In this document: positions 5,552 to 12,966 of the stretch, in pieces
Position numbering within the stretch: position 1 is the stretch's first letter
Layout: each line of letters starts with the position of its first letter
Assembly: GCA_937916355.1 (NCBI GenBank)
Contig: CALFTM010000034.1
Location: 1-18,889 of the forward strand
Reading direction: 5' to 3'
Length of the DNA: 18,889 bases
Source: an uncultured Bacteroidales bacterium
GTDB taxonomy: Bacteria > Bacteroidota > Bacteroidia > Bacteroidales > Paludibacteraceae
Notes under the pieces: generated by a model
The model's input: only the letters and a program-made list of their open reading frames with translations
The model's database searches: none
Told to the model about the DNA's origin: nothing
Translations under genes and position numbers: made by a program

Positions 5552-5624
5552 TGGTGCCACCAGGAATCGAACCGGGGACACAAGGATTTTCAGTCCTTTG
5601 CTCTACCAACTGAGCTATGGCACC
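5552..5624 (-). tRNA. tRNA-Phe (anticodon GAA)
   Basis: The minus strand folds as a 73-nt cloverleaf. The acceptor stem is GGTGCCA/TGGCACC with discriminator A. The D arm is AGCTCAGTTGGTAGAGC, the anticodon stem AAGGA/TCCTT surrounds loop CTGAAAA with anticodon GAA, and the T loop is TTCGATT. The 3' CCA is not encoded. The T stem CCCGG/CCTGG has a C-T mismatch at its middle pair. A consensus promoter lies upstream and a terminator downstream, so it is expressed as a single-gene unit. Confidence 0.95.
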
Positions 5625-5665
5625 ATCCGAATTTTAAGCGTATGCCTTGTTTTTCGTTTGCGATG

Positions 5666-5696
5666 CAAAGGTATGCCTTTTTGTTTAATTGGCAAA
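5666..5696 (-). promoter_or_regulatory. Promoter of tRNA-Phe
   Basis: Minus strand: TTTG (5696-5693), 19-bp spacer, TACCTTTG (5673-5666). This is an exact match to the Bacteroidota consensus, about 40 bp before the mature tRNA 5' end. Confidence 0.75.
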
Positions 5697-5712
5697 ATAA
5701 ATTTGAAAAAAT

Positions 5713-5743
5713 TTTGTAGAAATTTTAGATTTTCTCATCTTTG
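5713..5743 (+). promoter_or_regulatory. Putative promoter of the YgjP-like gene
   Basis: TTTG (5713-5716), a 19-bp spacer, CATCTTTG (5736-5743), one base off TAnnTTTG. It would give a leader of about 15 nt before the GTG at 5765. Confidence 0.45.
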
Positions 5744-5764
5744 TTTTTCTAAATACTTAAAACA

Positions 5765-6487
5765 GTGGATTGTACATTTGATGATATTGAGTTCGGAGAG
5801 GTTGTAATTAGAAGTAATAACAGATTAAAACGCGTCTCTTTGAAAGTATCCGAAGGGAGGGTGTATGTTTGTGTGCCTCCCAATATAGCACATAGTGTTG
5901 CTTTGAAATTTTTTGAAGATAACAGAGAGTGGGTTCGGGAAACTCTTGAAAAGAGGTGTGAGAAGAAAGACTCTTCTGTGGTTTGGGGTCCGGGGAATAA
6001 ATTCATCACCTATTCTTTTTCTGTGGAATATAATGAAACCTCTCTACAGAGGGTGTTCGGACAGTTTAATGAAAAGAGAGATGTTCTCACTGTTTTTTAT
6101 CCTCATGGATATGATCTATTCTCGATGACAGGACAGAAGATGATCAAGGGAATCGTCGCAAACGCACTTCTGGTGGAGGCTCGTAGGCTTTTGCCGGATT
6201 GGTTAAGACAGATCGCAGTGCGTTTGGGATTTTCATTTTCTGGATGCAAGGTTTTGAAAATGAGTAGTCGTTGGGGGAGTTGCTCTTCTTCAGATGAAAT
6301 CCATCTCTCCTCCTCTTTGTTGTTGTTGCCTAAAGAGTTGATAGAATTTGTGATGATTCATGAACTATGTCATACGATAGAAAAAAATCATGGCAAACGA
6401 TTTCATGAGTTGCTGGATTTTTATACGAATGGAAGAGAAAAAGAGTATGTTTCTTTGATGAAAAAATATCGTACTTTTAAGATTTAA
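5765..6487 (+). CDS. YgjP-like (DUF45) zinc metallopeptidase-fold protein
   Basis: The 240-residue protein fits the YgjP/DUF45 family, formerly called a predicted metal-dependent hydrolase. The N-terminal half begins with R...RVSLKVSEGRVYVCVPPN and an alpha/beta region. The C-terminal half has SSRWGSCSSSDEIHLSS and the zinc site H199-E200-L-C-H203 with the third ligand H209 in KNHGKRF. Cys at 202 is a common variant position in HExxH. Physiological substrate is unclear; family members have been linked to peptidase and UTP hydrolase activities, and I cannot choose. The start is GTG at 5765: an in-frame TAA lies at 5750-5752 and no ATG occurs before conserved sequence. It appears monocistronic and divergent from the tRNA gene. 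Confidence 0.9.
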   Translation: MDCTFDDIEFGEVVIRSNNRLKRVSLKVSEGRVYVCVPPNIAHSVALKFFEDNREWVRETLEKRCEKKDSSVVWGPGNKFITYSFSVEYNETSLQRVFGQFNEKRDVLTVFYPHGYDLFSMTGQKMIKGIVANALLVEARRLLPDWLRQIAVRLGFSFSGCKVLKMSSRWGSCSSSDEIHLSSSLLLLPKELIEFVMIHELCHTIEKNHGKRFHELLDFYTNGREKEYVSLMKKYRTFKI

Positions 6488-6758
6488 AGGGTAGAAAGTG
6501 GATTATTCTAATATAATCAACCTAAGCAAAACACTTTTCAAAGTCATCTCGAACTGATTTTAGGAACTGGCTTTAGTTCCGTAGATGGGAAAGTGCGAAA
6601 ATTGGTGTGCGGAGCAGTAAGCCGATTCCATCATCATAAATTTTTCACCCGGAATTGAAACGGGAAAAGTTTTCAGCGCAGTTCATTTATATTTTCCCCT
6701 TTTTGCTTGTGAAAGTGAAATAAATGTGCTTAAATTATCGTGTTTTTTTCTTTTTTAG
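6488..6758. other. Gene-free stretch upstream of the giant coiled-coil gene
   Basis: I see no convincing coding region or recognisable RNA gene. Small inverted repeats are present, notably GGAACT/AGTTCC around 6563-6580 and CCCG/CGGG near 6648-6663. An unannotated small RNA cannot be excluded. Confidence 0.4.
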
Positions 6759-6766
6759 TATCTTTG
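6759..6766 (+). promoter_or_regulatory. Putative -7 element for the giant coiled-coil/phospholipid operon
   Basis: TATCTTTG matches TAnnTTTG exactly, but the region 19-21 bp upstream is T-rich without a clear TTG. It would give a leader of about 90 nt with a small CTGA/TCAG hairpin near 6794-6812. Confidence 0.45.
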
Positions 6767-6865
6767 TACCTCCGAAACTTTGCGCAGATTTAACCTGACG
6801 GAAAAATCAGCGGTAAGTTGAGGCTAAATAATTAAAGACCAAAGACGTAGAATAAAATATAAATT

Positions 6866-9800
6866 TTGAAACGAATTCTGTTCATATACTTTTTGTTGTC
6901 CCTTCTTACGGCAAATATTCTTGTCGCACAGACGGATATTGACCGTTTCAGAGAGGAGCAGAGGGTAAAGGCTGAACAATTGAAGGGAAGGCGACAGGCA
7001 GATAACGAACATAATCGTGCGACTTCGGAGGAGAAGAAAGCGGAGCTCAAAGAGCGTCAGAAAAATCAAAAAGAGGGTGCTGCAGCAAAGAAGGAGGCGC
7101 GGCAAGAAGAGAAAAAATCGAACCAAGCAAAGACGGACGAAATAAAAAAACAGGCGGTTGCCAATAAAGAACAATCCAAACAGGCGAAACAGGACGTGAA
7201 ATTGCGTGAGTATGAGCAACTTTTGGAACAGGAGCGTCAGGCTCGTGAGATGCGTATGCGTCGTGAGGCGGAACTGAAAAAAGAGAATAAGGAGAGGTGG
7301 GCAGCTAAACAGAAGGAGCTGGATGAGATTCGCAAACAGCAGGATGCCCAGGCTGCTGCGAGAATGAAACAATACGTTGAGGCAAATGAAAAGTTAAAAT
7401 TACAAAGAGAGATTCAACGTCAGCGAGAGCAGGAGCAGAAGGAACAACAACGTAAGGCATGGGAGCAGAAAAAGAGTGAAATGGACGCTGCTCGTGCGGC
7501 AGAAAATGAAGCCGAAAAAGAGCGTATCATGGAAGACTATCTCCGTGCGGTGGAGTTGGAGCGTCAGGCTCGTGAGATGCGTATGCGACATGAGGCGGAA
7601 ATGAAAAACAATTATACTGAGTTATGGAATAAGAAAAAAGCTGAAATTGAAGCGAATCGCCAAAGGGAGAAGAGCGAGGCTCTGCGTCGACAAAAAGAGT
7701 ATGAGGCGATTATCGAAAAGCAACGCCAAGCTCGTTCTGCCATGGAAAAACGTGAGGCGGAACAGCGTGAGCAAGAGAAAGAGTTGTGGAAGCAGAAGCT
7801 GCAAGAACAGGAAGAGCTGAGAAAGCAACAGCAATTGGAGGAAGCAAAGCGTAAAGAGGCATACCAACTTGAGATTCAGGCGAAGCAAAAAGAACTCGAA
7901 CTTCGTCGTCAGCAAGCTGAAGAGAATCGAAGAAAGCAGCGAGAGGAGTTGGAGGCTCGTCAGAAGCAGATGGAGTTACAACGTGCGGAGGCCGCCAAAA
8001 AACGTCAGGAATTGGTCGAGCAACGTAGAAAGGCGATGGAAGAACGTCTCTCAGAACAGCAAGCGCGCGTGGCTGAACGTAAGGCGATGCAAGAGGAGCG
8101 TATGAAAAAGGAGGCTGAGCGTAAAGCTGCAGCAAAAGAGAAACTTGCACTTGAAAAACAGAAGAAAAAGGAGCGTCTGGCAGCGCAAAAAGCAGCGGCA
8201 GAACAGCGTCGTCAGCAAGAAAAGGTGCAGGCGGAGCAACGTAAGGCTCTCATGCAGGAGTTGAAGAAGAGGGAAATGGAGCGTGAACAACTCCGGAAAA
8301 ATAAGGAGCAGGACATCGCTAATCGTATGAAGGCAAAACGTCTGATTGAAAAGCAGAAACAGATTGATTTGCGCCAAAAACAGAGAGAACGTGCTGCAGA
8401 GCAAAAAGCGGCAGAGCGTGCTCGTGCGATGGAGTTGCGTGAAAAGAAGAAGCAGTTGATGGAGCAAAAACAGGCGAAACGACTGGAGAACATGGAGAAA
8501 CAGAAGGCTCGTAAAGAAAAGGAAAAGGAGTCTGAGTTGCGCCTAAAGGCTTATCAAGAGCGACAGAAGGAGTTGGAGCGTGTTCAGGCTGAATTGGATG
8601 CGCAGAAAGATGCTGATGAAAAGGAAAAAGAGCGGGTTCGTAAGGAGCGTGAGAAGGTGGAAGCGGAGACGATGAAACTTGCTAAGAAGATAGTTGGAGA
8701 GAAGGCAAAACAACTGAAGGCTTCAGATCGCATCGAAAGAAAAGCAGAAAAGGAGCGTGAGAAGTTGGAGAAACAGATGAGAAAGGATTCCATCAAGTAT
8801 GCTAAGATGGATGAAAAAGAGAAGGAAAGGTATGCTCAAGAGGATGCCGCAGATAGTCAGATGCATCTTTCGGATCGTCAGCGAAAAGAGATGGAGAAGC
8901 GTCAAAAGGAACGAGAACTTGCCTTGTCGAATGAGAAGAAGGATTCCATCCTGTTGGCGAGCGGAGATTTTGACATTGCAACTAATGAGCGAGACAACTC
9001 TGATTTGCCGGCGGATGTGTTGGCTCGGTTGAAACCGAAAAGTTCTGAATTGGATTTTAGCGACATCCCAGATGATGAAGACCTCATGGATGATGAGGGC
9101 TTCTTCGATAGTGATACTTTGTCAGATGATTTCTCTGCTGGGGAGGATTCTCTGCAGGCAGACAGTGTTTTACCATTTACTTCTGAAATTGATTCGGTGC
9201 TGTTGCAGCAACAGATTGCAGAATTGGAGATGGAGTTGTCTAACGTTCGCGAGGTCGAGTCTCTTGAACGTTCTAATAAAAAGAAAAAAGGTAAAAAGGA
9301 GTATATCCTCGAGAGAATAAAAATACCTAATTGTCGTTACCTTAACGATGTGATATATGTGAGGGAGAAGTTTGAATTCCGGTATGATTTGGATTTCTTC
9401 ATCCATTATTTCGACCATCGTTTCTTCCATAAGAAGAAGTTCTACGATATGGTGGATACAAGTCGTTGGGTTGCTCAGAAGGTAATCAAATTGGTTGGTA
9501 ATACAAAGTATCGTCATACAGACTTCAATAAAATTGTGGATTCCGTTGCTATGATGATGCCATATTATCCGGTGCCGGAGTTTTTGGATTCTGTCATAAC
9601 GGAATTGAATTTGGAGTATTTGGCGACTGGAGAGATTAAAGTGAAATATAAGGATCGTCGACAGCGTTCGGTCATTGCCCGTATCAAACCATCTAAAATC
9701 GACTCTAAAGGTGGTGGTAGCTTGGGAGATATTAAGTTTTACACTTCTAACAAGCGACGTGTCATTGAGGAATTGGATGCTTCGGTATTTGATTCGTTGG

Positions 9801-10567
9801 TGATTGCGCCTGATTCTACGGAACTTAAGGAGCAGATTCTAATGGACTCTCTGAATACGGTAATTACGATGAAGACTGCTCAGGATAGTATCTACCAGAT
9901 TCAGGATAGTCTAAGCATCTTGAATGATAGTCTCGCTCTCACTGTGGAGGAGAGAAAGCAGGTGCATAGCATATTGGATAGTCTGTTGTGGAGTTCTGAT
10001 TCTACTGAAACAAAAGTGGCAGATAGAATGGAACTGCGTGGAGACATAACTTCCGTGCCGATCTCTGTGGATAACTTTGAGGAGATGATTTTGATGGCAG
10101 AAAAACAGAAATCCGAACAGAGTGCGGAGCGTCAGAAACGTAAACAAGCTGCTCTTCTTCGTATGAAAGAGCGAGAAGAGGCTGCCAGTGTAGAGAAAGA
10201 GGACTCTCCTGAACAAAAGAAGAAAGAGCGGAAGAAAAAAGAGGAGAAACCTTCTGAAGAGAAGCGATCGGAAGAAAAAGAGGATGATAGCCTTGATTTT
10301 CCAAATCTTCCGTTGACGATGCCGAATATTTCTTCCGAACCTCTTCCTAACGCTGAAAAAGAGGAAGAACCGAAAGAAGAACCGGTATCTGTAAAAGAAG
10401 ATGAGGTGGGTTCTGAAGAGAATGCCTCTAATGAGGAGGTGGCGGAAACAGAAGAGAAACCCCGAAAAGAAAAGAAAAAAAAGAGAAAGTCGAGAGATGA
10501 AGAGGAGGTAGTCGAGAGCGAAGAGGAGACTTCTGAGGCGGACGGGGAATCGTCAGAAACACCATAA
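6866..10567 (+). CDS. Giant secreted coiled-coil / single-alpha-helix protein, function unknown
   Basis: I do not recognise the family. The 1233-residue protein has a Sec signal peptide (about residues 1-21, ending ANILVA before QTD) and no lipobox. Residues 25-690 are an almost unbroken Glu/Lys/Arg/Gln/Ala helix with hardly any Gly or Pro, as in coiled coils or single alpha-helices. It has internal repeats such as ERQAREMRMR, which recurs 109 residues apart. Then follow an acidic Asp/Ser segment (about 700-775), a mixed and probably folded domain (about 810-965, with CRYLNDVIYVREKFEFRYDLD and FIHYFDHRFFHKKKF), DSL-rich helices (about 970-1060) and a Lys/Glu tail. The TTG start is supported by the immediate signal peptide and an in-frame TAA two codons upstream. 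It lies 31 bp before cdsA, probably in one operon. Confidence 0.85.
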   Translation: MKRILFIYFLLSLLTANILVAQTDIDRFREEQRVKAEQLKGRRQADNEHNRATSEEKKAELKERQKNQKEGAAAKKEARQEEKKSNQAKTDEIKKQAVANKEQSKQAKQDVKLREYEQLLEQERQAREMRMRREAELKKENKERWAAKQKELDEIRKQQDAQAAARMKQYVEANEKLKLQREIQRQREQEQKEQQRKAWEQKKSEMDAARAAENEAEKERIMEDYLRAVELERQAREMRMRHEAEMKNNYTELWNKKKAEIEANRQREKSEALRRQKEYEAIIEKQRQARSAMEKREAEQREQEKELWKQKLQEQEELRKQQQLEEAKRKEAYQLEIQAKQKELELRRQQAEENRRKQREELEARQKQMELQRAEAAKKRQELVEQRRKAMEERLSEQQARVAERKAMQEERMKKEAERKAAAKEKLALEKQKKKERLAAQKAAAEQRRQQEKVQAEQRKALMQELKKREMEREQLRKNKEQDIANRMKAKRLIEKQKQIDLRQKQRERAAEQKAAERARAMELREKKKQLMEQKQAKRLENMEKQKARKEKEKESELRLKAYQERQKELERVQAELDAQKDADEKEKERVRKEREKVEAETMKLAKKIVGEKAKQLKASDRIERKAEKEREKLEKQMRKDSIKYAKMDEKEKERYAQEDAADSQMHLSDRQRKEMEKRQKERELALSNEKKDSILLASGDFDIATNERDNSDLPADVLARLKPKSSELDFSDIPDDEDLMDDEGFFDSDTLSDDFSAGEDSLQADSVLPFTSEIDSVLLQQQIAELEMELSNVREVESLERSNKKKKGKKEYILERIKIPNCRYLNDVIYVREKFEFRYDLDFFIHYFDHRFFHKKKFYDMVDTSRWVAQKVIKLVGNTKYRHTDFNKIVDSVAMMMPYYPVPEFLDSVITELNLEYLATGEIKVKYKDRRQRSVIARIKPSKIDSKGGGSLGDIKFYTSNKRRVIEELDASVFDSLVIAPDSTELKEQILMDSLNTVITMKTAQDSIYQIQDSLSILNDSLALTVEERKQVHSILDSLLWSSDSTETKVADRMELRGDITSVPISVDNFEEMILMAEKQKSEQSAERQKRKQAALLRMKEREEAASVEKEDSPEQKKKERKKKEEKPSEEKRSEEKEDDSLDFPNLPLTMPNISSEPLPNAEKEEEPKEEPVSVKEDEVGSEENASNEEVAETEEKPRKEKKKKRKSRDEEEVVESEEETSEADGESSETP

Positions 10568-10598
10568 TATACAAAAGTCTATTAAAAAATATAAATAT

Positions 10599-11438
10599 AT
10601 GTTAGACAAGATAAAGAATTTAGTTGTAAGAGCATTGTCAGGGGCGTTGTTCCTTGCTGTAATGGTTTCTTCTATATTGTTTGGAGGGGAATATTATTCG
10701 ATAGTGTTTTTGCTTTTGAACATTTTAGGATTGAGAGAGTTTTATTCTCTTGTGAATCAAAAGATGGATGGTGTGGAAGTGTGTGCTCCACTCTCCATAT
10801 TAGCAGGGTGTGTCATCTATGCCTCAGTCGTGCTTTTCTGTAAGGATGGTGCTTATGATGGTTTTTGGTTGGCTTCCGGATTTGTGGCGACTTCCCTTTT
10901 GATGATTGTGGAGTTGTTCCGAAACAAGAAAAATCCTGTAATGAATATGGCACTCTCTCTGATGGGGTTGCTGTATGTTGCCGTTCCCTTTTCGTTGCTG
11001 ACCTATGTCGAGTTAGTAGGTGAAATCGGTCCTCAGTTGGTGTTGTCATTTTTTATTATCATTTGGGCGAGTGATACGGGAGCCTACCTTGTTGGTATGT
11101 TGTTTGGGAGACATAAGATGTTTGAGCGTATCTCCCCAAAGAAGACATGGGAAGGCTTTGCAGGAGGATTGTTATTTTCGTTGTTGTGTGGTTACATATT
11201 CTCTTCGACAGACTTTTTCCCCCCATACACTTTGTTGTCATGGATGTCGATTTCCTTCTTTGTTTTTATAGCGGGAGTTTTGGGTGATTTGGTGGAGTCA
11301 ATGATAAAACGAAACTTGGGAGTGAAAGATTCTGGCTCATTTATGCCTGGTCATGGAGGATTGTTAGACCGTTTTGATAGTGCGTTGATTGCCTCTCCGG
11401 TACTGCTTTTAACCTCCCTTTTGATGTGCGTATTTTAA
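10599..11438 (+). CDS. cdsA: Phosphatidate cytidylyltransferase (CDP-diacylglycerol synthase)
   Basis: CdsA converts phosphatidic acid and CTP to CDP-diacylglycerol in the inner membrane, the branch point for all phospholipids. The 279-residue protein has about eight hydrophobic helices. The family signature lies near the C-terminus (about residues 235-260): SMIKRNLGVKDSG followed by MPGHGGLLDRFDS, with the KR, KD, PGHGG and DR..D elements all present. WASDTGAYLVG and SPKKTWEGFAGG in the middle also match the family. It is followed after 100 bp by psd and pssA, which use its product. A hairpin lies between cdsA and psd. As I recall, cdsA often follows ftsH in Bacteroidales; here the giant coiled-coil gene occupies that position. 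Confidence 0.95.
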   Translation: MLDKIKNLVVRALSGALFLAVMVSSILFGGEYYSIVFLLLNILGLREFYSLVNQKMDGVEVCAPLSILAGCVIYASVVLFCKDGAYDGFWLASGFVATSLLMIVELFRNKKNPVMNMALSLMGLLYVAVPFSLLTYVELVGEIGPQLVLSFFIIIWASDTGAYLVGMLFGRHKMFERISPKKTWEGFAGGLLFSLLCGYIFSSTDFFPPYTLLSWMSISFFVFIAGVLGDLVESMIKRNLGVKDSGSFMPGHGGLLDRFDSALIASPVLLLTSLLMCVF

Positions 11439-11445
11439 AAATAAT

Positions 11446-11478
11446 ACAGAATTATATAATGTGAAATGATAATTCTGT
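11446..11478. other. Hairpin between cdsA and psd
   Basis: ACAGAATTAT (11446-11455) and ATAATTCTGT (11469-11478) form a perfect 10-bp inverted repeat with a 13-nt loop. No T run follows, so an mRNA-processing or attenuation structure or an operator is more likely than an efficient terminator. Confidence 0.5.
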
Positions 11479-11510
11479 GCCAAAATATAGTATAGTAAAA
11501 ATTAAAATGC

Positions 11511-11518
11511 TATTTTTG
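11511..11518 (+). promoter_or_regulatory. Putative internal -7 element before psd
   Basis: TATTTTTG matches TAnnTTTG and lies 20 bp before the ATG at 11539, a usual leader length, but no -33 TTG is seen at 19-21 bp. It may give psd-pssA-sppA a second promoter. Confidence 0.3.
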
Positions 11519-11538
11519 TTCGATAAATTTAGATAGTG

Positions 11539-12207
11539 ATGAAAATACATAAAGAAGGAAAGTCGTTTTTGATAAAAGTTTTTGCAGTATTGGTTCTTTT
11601 GAACATGCTGTCGTGGTATATGTTTAAGGATTCAGAAGGGAATGGCATGGCTTTTGTCATGGTGATGTCATTGTTGGTATTCCTCTTTTTTATGAATTTT
11701 TTCAGAGATCCTGAGAGAGTGTTTGAAGGTTTTGAGGATGGCATGATAGTTTCTCCTGCAGATGGTACTATTGTGGTTATCGAACCTACTGAGGAGGATG
11801 AGTATTTGAAAGAAAAACGCATACAGGTTTCCATCTTTATGAGTGTGTTTAATGTTCATGCCAACTGGATTCCGACGAATGGTAAAATTGTTTATTATAC
11901 CCATAATGACGGAAACTTCATGAGGGCGAATTTGCCGAAATCGAGTACAGAGAATGAACGTTCAACAGTGGTGATTGAGACTCCGAGTAAAACTCAGATT
12001 TTGGTGAGGCAGGTGGCTGGTGCTTTAGCTCGCAGAATTGTCACTTATGCGAACTTGAATGATTCTTGTGAGGTGAACAACCATTTGGGCTTTATCAAGT
12101 TTGGTTCAAGAGTTGACCTGTATCTACCATTAGATTCGGAGATATTGGTGGAAATGAAGCAAAGTGTGGTGGGCAACCAGACAGTTATCGCAAAATTAAA
12201 GCAATAA
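11539..12207 (+). CDS. psd: Phosphatidylserine decarboxylase proenzyme
   Basis: Psd removes CO2 from phosphatidylserine to give phosphatidylethanolamine. The 222-residue protein is of the short, archaeal-like type, with two N-terminal hydrophobic segments (about residues 11-26 and 35-53) and no long extension. Diagnostic motifs are FFRDPER, VSPADGTI and SIFMSVFNVHANWIPTNG, and the C-terminal KFGSRVD holds the self-cleavage site between Gly189 and Ser190, where the pyruvoyl group of the small alpha subunit forms. A GTG directly precedes the ATG at 11539; I prefer the ATG. It is three bases upstream of pssA, so the two last steps of PE synthesis are tightly coupled. Confidence 0.95.
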   Translation: MKIHKEGKSFLIKVFAVLVLLNMLSWYMFKDSEGNGMAFVMVMSLLVFLFFMNFFRDPERVFEGFEDGMIVSPADGTIVVIEPTEEDEYLKEKRIQVSIFMSVFNVHANWIPTNGKIVYYTHNDGNFMRANLPKSSTENERSTVVIETPSKTQILVRQVAGALARRIVTYANLNDSCEVNNHLGFIKFGSRVDLYLPLDSEILVEMKQSVVGNQTVIAKLKQ

Positions 12208-12210
12208 TAT

Positions 12211-12933
12211 ATGTCAATTAAAAATCATGTTCCGAATGCGATCACATGTTTGAACCTTTTGTCAGGCTGTATCGCAGTTGTGATGGCTTTTAGAGGCCTG
12301 TTTTTCTATGCGTTGTTGTTTGTCATTTTAGCTGCAGTTTTTGATTTTTTTGATGGTTTTGCAGCTCGTTTATTGCGTGCCTCCTCTCCAATCGGGAAAG
12401 AGTTGGATTCGTTAGCAGATATGGTGAGCTTCGGTGTTGCTCCGAGTGTGGTGGTTTTTACTCAACTTTCATGGTTGGATGGTGTGGGGAAATTTCTTCC
12501 TTTTGGGGCATTTTTGATTGCAGTTTTTTCAGCACTTCGATTGGCAAAATTCAATGTCGACGATCGTCAGACCTCATCTTTTATTGGTCTTGCCACCCCT
12601 GCCAATGCGCTTTTCTTTATGGGGCTGTTCGCAATTGTCGATCCATTGACTCCCGTTGCATCTTACCTTGAGCCACATCGTGGATTGATATATCCGGTTT
12701 TGTTTCAGCCGGCAGCGATTCTGCTGTTGGTGCTTTTTTTCTCTTATTTATTGGTTTCTGAAATACCAATGTTCTCTTTGAAATTTAAATCATTCCGTTG
12801 GGAAGATAATAAGGTGAGATTCATCTTTTTGGGTCTCTCTTTGATTCTTTTGATAGTATTGCAGTTTGTTGCTTTACCTTTCGTAATTCTACTCTATCTG
12901 CTCTTGTCAGTTTTCGATTCTTACAAATTTTGA
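12211..12933 (+). CDS. pssA: CDP-diacylglycerol-serine O-phosphatidyltransferase
   Basis: PssA joins CDP-diacylglycerol and serine to phosphatidylserine, the substrate of Psd. The 240-residue membrane protein has the full CDP-alcohol phosphatidyltransferase signature: D45-x2-D48-G49-x2-A52-R53-x8-G62-x3-D66-x3-D70, all metal-binding aspartates present. The N-terminus (IKNHVPNAITCLNLLSGC) and the several C-terminal hydrophobic helices fit the membrane-integral (type II) PssA subfamily. The start is 3 bp after psd. sppA follows after 33 bp. Confidence 0.95.
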   Translation: MSIKNHVPNAITCLNLLSGCIAVVMAFRGLFFYALLFVILAAVFDFFDGFAARLLRASSPIGKELDSLADMVSFGVAPSVVVFTQLSWLDGVGKFLPFGAFLIAVFSALRLAKFNVDDRQTSSFIGLATPANALFFMGLFAIVDPLTPVASYLEPHRGLIYPVLFQPAAILLLVLFFSYLLVSEIPMFSLKFKSFRWEDNKVRFIFLGLSLILLIVLQFVALPFVILLYLLLSVFDSYKF

Positions 12934-12966
12934 CAGGAAAGTGTTTATTCTAATTTTTGAGTTGTT

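Noticed and set aside
5552..5624. tRNA gene as attachment site of the neighbouring repeat island
   Set aside because: No integrase gene is present and I found no direct repeat of the tRNA 3' end in the window.
6488..6758. Possible riboswitch, tmRNA, RNase P RNA or SRP RNA
   Set aside because: None of the conserved cores of these RNAs was found; only short unrelated hairpins.
6824..8905. Several long Leu/Phe/Ser-rich minus-strand frames
   Set aside because: They are antisense shadows of the Glu/Lys/Arg/Gln-rich coiled-coil gene, whose composition removes stops on the other strand.
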